DNA from: Rhizopus arrhizus
Taxonomy: Eukaryota > Mucoromycota > Mucoromycetes > Mucorales > Rhizopodaceae
Assembly: GCA_024220505.1 (NCBI GenBank)
Contig: JAKZZE010000009.1
Coordinates: forward strand, 72,001-136,000
Direction of reading: 5' to 3'
DNA: 64,000 nt
The notes under the pieces are model-generated. The model was not told the origin of the DNA. It saw nothing but the letters and a program-made list of their open reading frames with translations, and searched no databases. Positions 56,227 to 64,000 of the stretch are shown one piece after another. Positions within the stretch are counted from its first letter, which is position 1; every line of letters begins with the position of its first letter. Made by a program: the position numbers and the translations under genes.

Positions 56227-56864
56227 GTTAATAGCATAAAATACAAAAAAAGAAGAAGAAGAAGAAAAAGAAAGTTTCAACAATAGAAAGTGCCACACTC
56301 TAATGCTCACGCGTGTGTGCAATGTGACTCTCTAGGTTTTTTTTTTTTTTTTTTTTTTTTTTTGTTGATAGAACAATGATTTGTTCTCCTATTTCACTCT
56401 ATTTTTGTGAGTAAATTGACAAGCATAAAAAGAGGGGGAAGAGAGGGAGGAATATACAGGTTGATAAAGATTAAAAGGATACTTTATAAAAATTAGCATG
56501 TGTATCTGCATAAATGAAATTTACCAAATAAGCGTTTGTGTATTAGATCAAAAATTCTTTTTTTTTTTAAAAAAAAAATTGACATATCCTATTTTTGAGT
56601 GAAGCGCGCTTTGCTTAGTTTTTCTTATGCTTTCATTTCCATCAGCGTTTTAAAGATAACTGAAAAGATGCTTATTACTGATATAAACTGAACAAAGCCA
56701 CTTGGCAAAAATAAAAAATAAAAATAAGTGCTTCAAAAGAAAAAAATAGTAAGAAAGACGTCCAAGTCTTTTAGTAAGAATAAAGCAATTATTAAAAGAG
56801 GGTCTGCCCATTAACTTTGGAAGGTGTCTAATATGTAATATAAGTACTTTTGTTAATTTCTTTT
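56227..56864. other. Intergenic spacer with T27 tract
   Basis: Upstream region of Sin3 with a T27 run at 56337-56363, about 110 bases before the Sin3 start. No gene is seen. Confidence 0.4.
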
Positions 56865-57470
56865 TTAGTTATTTACCATTATTTTTAAAAATTCTTCATA
56901 ATTAATCAATTCATCTCCATCAATATCTGCAGAGTGAAGCATTTCTTGAATCTCTTCCTCTGATACATTATTACCGAATAATGCAATGCCGCGTTTTAAA
57001 TCATCACCGTTAATTTGGCCGTCATTATCTGTGTCAAGCAATTTGAAAACTTTAGTTACTCCTTCTTCTGCATTTATTTGATATTGCTAAATTCATTATG
57101 AGTCAATCATTACTTGTTGAGCAGTCTCTCCTTATTTACCTTATTCATAACGGATAAAAAATCATCTATTTCTACTTTATTATGACCTTTTGTATCAGCA
57201 GCACGAATCTTTTCATGTATTAGTTTTATTCAACAAATACTAAGTGATTTACCTGTGCTTGGATTTCTTCATCAGAAACTTGGATTTGGGCGATCTTATA
57301 AATTTCTTTTAATGTTTCTGCGGTCATGCCGTGGCCGTGAGTAAGTGCTTCAAATTTCTTTTTAAAATAGTTGATTTCAGCATCGGACATGGAAGTAGTA
57401 GTGGTCTATGAAGGAAAACATATTAAAGAAATTCATTTTGTCTACTCAGCTTCTCTGTTCTGTTTACCAT
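56865..57470 (-). CDS. EF-hand calcium-binding protein, calmodulin-like
   Basis: Minus-strand gene of four exons; the first exon is just the ATG at 57468-57470, followed by an intron to 57405 and TTTTSMSDAEINYF. Without that exon the frame could start at the ATG 57390. About 155 residues with four EF-hand positions. Hands 3 and 4 have good loops (DTDNDGQINGDD and DIDGDELINYEE). Hands 1 and 2 (THGHGMTAET, ADTKGHNKVEID) lack key acidic ligands. The plan matches calmodulin-like light chains in which only the C-lobe binds calcium. The target is unknown. It ends MVNN after the last helix. Confidence 0.8.
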
Positions 57471-57723
57471 TTTATCTCTTAATTAAAAAAAAGAAAAAAA
57501 AAAACAAATCAATTGAAAAACAAAAAGTAAAAATAGAAAAAAGAAACTTAAATACTGTTCAGACGAATTATGAATAAAACGATTTAGTATGCTTGACTTG
57601 CATCACATGCTTACATTTCTATCCAAACGAAAAAGAAATATCCGAGCAAGAAAAAAAAAAATCTTCTTTTTATTATACAGAAGAGAGATTATCTAATACA
57701 TGTGTAGTCTTGTTTTGCTTCAT

Positions 57724-60700
57724 TTAGTTTTCCAAAGCCTTTGCCAAAAGATCCTTTTCTTGTTGGTAGTGTTGTTTCTTGTTACCAGTGGCAACAGAAG
57801 CAGAAGGTGCACGGCCAGCATAAATAGGTGTCTTACCAGCATGATGTTGAGTTTGAGACAAGGAAGTGGCAATACGAGGTTGGACGTGTTGCCATGCACC
57901 CATGTTCAAAGGTTCTTCTTGACACCAGACAATGTCAGCATTAGGATATTTGTCAGCGTGTTCCTTGACTTGTTCGTAAGGGAAGGGATTCAATTGTTCG
58001 ACACGAGAAATGGCAACATCGTTGATCTGGTTTTGTTCACGAGCCTTCAAGAGAGCATAGTAGACTTGACCGGTACACAAGACGTGTTTTCTGATCTTTT
58101 CAGGTTCAACAAGGTTCTCGGGATGTTCTTCAGGGAGGTACAATTGGAAATGGCTGTCGCCAATCAATTCTTGCAAGTCGGATTTCACAAGAGGATGACG
58201 AAGCAAGGACTTGGAGAAAGGCATAATCAAAGGCTTACGGAATTGACGACAGATTTGACGACGCAAGACATGGAAGTATTGAGAGGGAGTAGAGGGATAT
58301 ACGATTTGCATGTTGCAGTCTTGATGTTGTCTCTCTAACTTTTCAGGAGCAGGGTAAGTGTAAGGGTAATCATCACACAATTGAAGATAACGCTCAATTC
58401 TGGCAGAGGAGTGTTCAGGACCTTGACCATCATAACCGTGAGGCAAAGACAAGACTAAGCCAGAACGTTGGAGCCATTTCTGTTCACCAGCAGCCAAGAA
58501 TTGATCGATGATGACTTGAGCAGTGTTAGCGAAATCACCGAATTGAGCTTCCCAAACAACAAGTGAATCAGGGTTGACAAGGGAGTAACCTAATTCAAAA
58601 CCGAGAACACCGTATTCAGATAAGGAAGAGTTGGAGATAGAAAGAACACCCTGCTCAGGGCTGATATGGTTCAAAAGAGTGTGGCGACTGCCATTCTTTT
58701 GGTCGTGAAGAACAGCATGACGTTGAGAGAAAGTACCACGTTCGACATCTTGACCTGAAATACGAACATGCTTGCCTTCGGCAAGGAGAGATCCCCAAGC
58801 CAAAGCTTCAGCGGTAGACCAGTCAATACCCTTACCTTCCTCCAATGACTTTCCACGGTTTTGAAGAATACGCTTCAAGTTACGGTGAACATTGAAGTTG
58901 TGGGGAAGAGTGGTCAAGGCCTTTCCAACAGTTTGGAGGGTTTCAAGAGCAATACCAGTAGGGTAGTGAGGCAAGTTTTCTTCGGCTAACTCCTTAGGTG
59001 ACTTGAATCCAGGCCATGAGCTAGATAACCATTCGCTGGACTTGGGCTTGTAGTCTTTGCTACGGGAATAGCTTTCTTCAAGGATACCCCAAACACGTTG
59101 CTTGTTAGCAGAGATGTCATCTTCAGTAAGAGAACCTTCTTTCTTCAATTGCTCTTCATACTTCTTGGCAACGGGTTCTTGCTTAGCAATAGCCTCGTAC
59201 ATACGAGGTTGAGTAAACATGGGTTGATCGGTTTCGTTGTGGCCATGTTTACGGTAACAAACCAAATCGATCACAACATCTCTGTGGAAGGTTTGACGCC
59301 AGTCAGCAGCCAATTGCATCACAAAGGTCACGGCTTCAGCATCATCACCATTAACGTGGAAAACAGGTGCATTGATAGACTTTGCGATATCAGTACAGTA
59401 AGGAGTGGAACGACCGTAACGAGGATCGGTGGTGAAACCGATTTGGTTGTTAACAACAACGTGAATGGTACCACCAGTAGAGTATGAAGGAAGGTCATGG
59501 AAACCCATTGTTTCATAAACGACACCTTGACCAGCAAAGGCGGCATCACCGTGAATTAAGACAGCCATGGCCTTTTCTCCCTTAGGATCTTTGCCATAGA
59601 ATTGAAGAGCACGAGTCTTGCCAAGAACAACAGGATCAACAGCTTCCAAGTGGGAAGGATTAGCGACCAAAGAAAGATGGACACGTTTGCCAGATGGAGT
59701 AGGACGGACGTAGTTCATGCCAAGATGGTATTTGACATCACCAGATCCTTCTTCAGAAGGTTCAATGGCGCCACTGAACTCACAGAAAATTGATTCATTA
59801 GGCTTACGAACAACGTTAGAAAGAACGTTCAAACGACCACGGTGAGGCATACCAATGACAACAGATTCAACACCAAGGTCGACGGCACGATCAATCTACA
59901 TTATACTGGTAAGCTTCTGTTACCTATGCAATTCCAGTTTGATGCTCAACTTACCATAGCCTTCATACCAGGAATCAATGTCTCACCACCTTCAAGTCCA
60001 AAACGTTTTTCAGAAGGATACTTGGAAGCAACAAAACGTTCGAAACTGTCAGACCAGGTCAAGCGGTCAAAGATGACGCGCTTTTCATCAACAGAGTATT
60101 TGTAAGGTTGAGCAGTCTCGATACGTTCACGAATCCAGTCACATTGGGCACGATCAGGGATATGAATGTATTCGACACCAATAGAGCCACCTATAAACAT
60201 ATTAAAACTCCGAATATGTCATCACACACCCCCTAGAGATTATATACTCACAGTAAATCTTCTTCAAATGATCAATGATTTCACGAAGAGTGAGGGTAGC
60301 ACCACTGCGAGAGAAGGCAGGTAAGATACCGGGACCGATGGTAAAAGTTCTGTCAAGATCAGCATCCCTGAAGCCATAATAACTGTATTCTAACTCGGGA
60401 GGAGTGGTAGCATCAAGATCAGCGTGTTGAATACCAAGAGGATCCAAGTTGGCAACGTGATGACCACGAACTTGGTAAGCTCTCACCAAAAGTTGGATTT
60501 TCATGTGATCAATCACTTCAGGAGAACCAGCACTGCCAGAGATACCATCGCCAGGCAATACGGGTAAGCGAGCACTAGCAGAGGGAACTAAAGTAGGAGG
60601 AGGTGTATAGGCTTGACCAGGGGAAACACCATTAGCCATATTTTTGAAATAGACTTGCCATGACAAGTGAACTGAAGAAGGATCTCTTAACCAAGCTTCG

Positions 60701-60888
60701 TACATTTCTTCAATGTAATTGGCAGAGTTGCCATGCAAAAAGCCATCATTACTCTCGGGTGCTGCAAAACGAGATCGAGTGGTGTGGAAAGAAGCAACTG
60801 AAGTGCGAATGGCTGTTTGCTTTAATTTGGGCAGAACAGAAGGTCGAAGTGTACTAGACACTTTAGAAAGCGCTGATAACCGATACAT
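57724..60888 (-). CDS. KGD1: 2-oxoglutarate dehydrogenase E1 component
   Basis: Three exons (60252-60888, 59955-60190, 57724-59895) give 1,014 residues, the normal length. The N-terminus is an Arg/Ser-rich mitochondrial presequence. Family landmarks: [65 protein letters not shown], the thiamine-diphosphate part [33 protein letters not shown] and the C-terminal [12 protein letters not shown]. It is the decarboxylating subunit of the TCA-cycle 2-oxoglutarate dehydrogenase complex in the matrix. Codon use is strongly biased, in line with high expression. Confidence 0.97.
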
Positions 60889-62234
60889 TTCTAAAGTTTT
60901 TTAAGTTTTTGAATATACACACAAAGCTGTGTAAATGAGGTTGGGTGTGTGTTGTGTGGGGTAAACTTAAGAGGAAAAGAAAGGGTACGGTCGGAATTAT
61001 AAAGTCATTTATAAATTTTTTTTTCCCGTGACGCATTCTGAATGAAGTAATCCTCATTTCGCCGATTTACGTGAATAAGTTTCTCCGTTCATCAACTTAG
61101 GCCGAAAAGAAGAGCAAGGCCCTGAGAATTCCGTAAGGTGTCATTATAGAAATTATTCAGAGAAAGAGCAACATACTGCTGGACTTAAGTTTATCCCCAT
61201 GTTCTAATTTATGAAATAGGTGCCGTAAACAATTTTCAAAATTAGAAATCTATTGTTTTTGTAAGCTACCCTTCGCATGCGTAGCTCTTCTGGTATCTGC
61301 TTCTATCATAAAGCAATTGAAGATGGAGTTTTAAAGATAATAATAAATGAATCCTCTTTGGATCCCACAAAAAACTTGTACTTTTATATGCAGCGCTAAT
61401 GCTGCTACTTCAAAGACAAAAAAGTGAACTGCTTATATGGGTTACTTAGTATAATAAACACTTTGTTCCTGATGGGCATGAAATATTTGAATGAAAGATC
61501 ATATTCAATATTCGATTTAATAAGCATCAGTGTTTTATTTGAAACATGTCACTTCAGTACAACCTTTTGAAGCTACATTAAGTAGCTGGATGTCAAAATA
61601 ATAATACTCTGCCGTTAATTCATACACATGTCAAGTGGTTTAGTATGCCTTTAGTTTATTCTTGCTAAAAAATGAAGATGTCCTTGTGTGACCTTTGATG
61701 GTTTTTTATCAGTAATTATATAATATAACTAACAAGAAGTCTAAAATTAAGAGAAATAATTGGCCTTGATTTATATAGTTAAATAGTTGCGCGAAGTGAA
61801 AACTATTTTGAACACATGTCGATGATAATACTATTGTTTTATGGATATCTTTATGGAAAAGATGAACACGTTCTGAATCCAAGCTTTAATTAATCAAAGG
61901 AGTAAACCTTGTTACTTATTGCATAACATCATAAAGTATCAAAGCCAATTTAGCGCATTGAAGAACCTTTAATTTCCAAAAATCAAATCTTTGTCTTTTG
62001 GCTTTATAATCCATTTCTGTGTATTAATAGTATACTTATTTTCTTGCTTTCAAAAATAATTGTAAAACTGCTCAACAAATCTCAGGCATTTCTTTTTATA
62101 AATACTGTATTTTTTTTTTTGTGTATAAACAAGTATCCCTGTTCAGGTCCTTGTCTTGAAAACAAAATTTGATCTCCGCTGTCTTCTCTTGTGTCAAAGA
62201 GTGCCTGGTCGTTTTTTTTTTTAAACCTGTCAAA
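60889..62234. other. 1.3-kb intergenic region between divergent genes
   Basis: No convincing frame or RNA gene is seen. It separates the divergent KGD1 and mitochondrial PheRS genes, both mitochondrial, and presumably holds both promoters. Confidence 0.45.
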
Positions 62235-63735
62235 ATGCTTCGAACAGTATTCCAAGTTAGTCGAACCAGTAATCTCAGCAGAAGCGGTCATTGTGGTATA
62301 TACAGTGTGTATAGAAGAGCATTTTACTCTACCACTTCAACTAGTGACTCAGGTATTTTGCCGTGTGCTTTTGTTCACTTTTTTATACTGATCTTGTCAT
62401 TCAGCCAATTTTGTGGTTACAAAAGAAGAAACCATTATTGAAGGCAAGAAAATATCCCGCGACGACTGGACTAATGTCACGCCCACCGTACTTTCAAAAG
62501 TTCACCGCAAACTTCACTTACAACCACAAAACCCCATTTCAATCATTCGTCAGCTTATTGAATCCAACTTTAAAGATTTTAAGACGTTCAACAACCTGAG
62601 TCCAGTCGTGACAACCAAACAAAATTTTGACGACTTATACATTCCCCAAGACCATCCCAGTCGTAGCAAGTCTGATAATTATTATTTTAACAAGGATACT
62701 GTCCTTCGTGCACACACCTCTGCTCATCAACTGGACGGCTTAGCCTCAGGGAGCGACCGCTTCTTGATCAGCGGTGATGTTTATCGTCGAGACGAGATTG
62801 ATTCATCGCATTATCCTGTATTTCACCAAATCGAAGGGTTTTTCTATTTAGATGATGATGTCAATAAGATTTCTGCAGATCTTGCAAGAATTCAAACAAG
62901 AGAGACACCTAATATTGAATTGGTGGATGACACGCTGATTAAACCAGAGAACCCAGTTCAAACATGTCACAACCCAGAAGCAGTCAATTTGATTACTGCA
63001 CACCTGAAGCATTCCATCAACTCAATGATCAGAAACTTGTTTGCAGATGAACCCAATTTAAAAGTAAGATGGATTGATGCTTATTTCCCTTTCACAAGTC
63101 CTAGTTGGGAAGTAGAAATTTTGTATAAAGGAGAATGGTTAGAAGTGCTTGGTTGTGGTGTTGTAAATCAAAAGATTATGAATCAAGCAGGATTAAATGA
63201 CAAGATTGGATGGGCATTTGGTATGGGACTTGAGCGATTGGCTATGGTCTTGTTTGGTATACCTGATATTCGATTGTTTTGGTCTGAAGACAGTCGATTC
63301 ATTGAACAGTTTACACCGGGAAAGATTAACAAATTTGTTCCTTTCTCTAAGTATCCACCTTGTATTAAAGATATCTCATTCTGGTTACCAGAAACACAAT
63401 GGAACGAAAATGATTTTTGTGAATTAGTAAGAGGAATCGCAGGTGATATTGTCGAAAATGTTTGCTTAGTAAGTAAAAACAGTCTGTTTGATAAAGCTCA
63501 TCATTAACGTTACTTTTGAAAAAAGATTGATGATTTCACTCATCCCAAAACAAAGAAACGTAGTCTGTGTTATCGTATTAACTACAGATCCATGGATAGG
63601 TAATAACAACGAAAACTTAATAAGTAAATATTAACCCTTACAATCTGTAGAAATGTAACAAATGAAGAAATTAATGAGATTCAAGAAAAGGTTCGATTTG
63701 TTGTACAGAAGGAATGTAATGTAGAACTCAGATAA
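62235..63735 (+). CDS. MSF1: Mitochondrial phenylalanyl-tRNA synthetase
   Basis: Four exons (62235-62352, 62405-63468, 63526-63599, 63651-63735) give 446 residues. An Arg/Ser-rich presequence precedes the class II catalytic core: LRAHTSAHQLDGL (motif 2 region), FLISGDVYRRDEIDSSHYPVFHQIEG, WEVEILYKGEWLEVLGCGVV and motif 3 GWAFGMGLERLAMVLFGIPDIR. The C-terminal anticodon-binding (ferredoxin-like) part follows, with DFTHPKTKKRSLCYRINYRS and VRFVVQKECNVELR. It is a single-chain enzyme charging mitochondrial tRNA-Phe. Confidence 0.95.
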
Positions 63736-63963
63736 ATAAATAAGTATAATTTCATTGGTTAGAGCATCAAAGCATAGGAATGATTATTATAATTCTCTTT
63801 TTATATTCCAAATGGATTTATATTCAAAGTGAAGTACATGTATGCCTAGCACATCTATTTGATACTTGTACTTTTATAAAAACAGAAAGACTTTATTATA
63901 TCTGCCATCTCTATATTTTTATATTTAGAAAAGGAATATAATTTATCAAAAGACAATTAAAAT
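63736..63963. other. Intergenic spacer
   Basis: AT-rich, nothing seen apart from its position before a possible start codon. Confidence 0.3.
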
Positions 63964-64000
63964 ATGAGCACAACTAATCAAGTAAATCAAAACAAATGGC
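63964..64000 (+). CDS. Possible start of a further gene, cut by window end
   Basis: ATG followed by an open frame (MSTTNQVNQNKW) to the window edge. Only twelve codons are visible, so this is a weak call based on the A-rich leader and its position downstream of MSF1. Confidence 0.2.
   Translation, partial: MSTTNQVNQNKW

Noticed and set aside
57700..58338. Plus-strand 212-codon frame within the KGD1 region
   Set aside because: It is an antisense shadow of the strongly biased KGD1 coding sequence.

Overview
The window is a 64 kb piece of nuclear DNA from a fungus, most likely an early-diverging one (Mucoromycota, Mucorales type). The evidence is AT-rich DNA, many short GT-AG introns of about 45-65 bases, long T/A tracts between genes, a fused three-domain tryptophan enzyme, and complete Set2, Sin3 and Not4 genes of fungal architecture. 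The species cannot be named from the sequence. Genes are dense and lie on both strands with no operons, so exon joints below were read by hand from splice signals and reading frame.

Layout. 1-7.5 kb: the 3' part of a RalGAP-type GTPase activator, mitochondrial Hsp10, the tRNA t6A enzyme Kae1, a possible 2H-phosphoesterase-like protein, and a reticulon. 9.3-12.8 kb: a homeobox gene and the trifunctional TRP1 gene. 13.3-22.5 kb: a Rom2-type RhoGEF lacking its CNH domain, a polyQ C2H2 zinc-finger gene, a TTC1-like TPR co-chaperone and the Not4 ubiquitin ligase. 34.9-37.7 kb: ribosomal protein eL6, a small secreted-type protein and the Fe-S protein Isa1. 43.0-63.7 kb: Rag GTPase Gtr1, an FYR-domain protein, Set2, a small PPPY membrane protein, a DHHC palmitoyltransferase, Sin3, an EF-hand protein, 2-oxoglutarate dehydrogenase E1 and mitochondrial PheRS.

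The 23.5-42.8 kb stretch is a mobile-element island, broken only by eL6, the secreted-type gene and Isa1. Its main feature is a 5,223-bp Tc1/mariner-type element (23508-28730) with TA duplications, terminal inverted repeats and 21-bp periodic subterminal repeats. It carries an apparently intact three-exon Fanzor gene (eukaryotic TnpB-like RNA-guided nuclease) beside a transposase gene with several in-frame stops. It inserted into the 5' junction of a tandem LINE array (28744-34689), and an undisturbed copy of the target sequence survives at the 3' end of that array. The array holds an almost complete two-ORF LINE, a solo 3' tail and an ORF1-only unit, all starting with the same TATAAAAGATTTG string. 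Further along lie a second DD34E transposase broken only at homopolymer runs, gene fragments of unknown family and a 5'-truncated LINE copy.

Among host genes there is a loose grouping of chromatin and transcription regulators (FYR protein, Set2 and Sin3 within 12 kb), while the other genes are ordinary housekeeping functions without an evident shared pathway.
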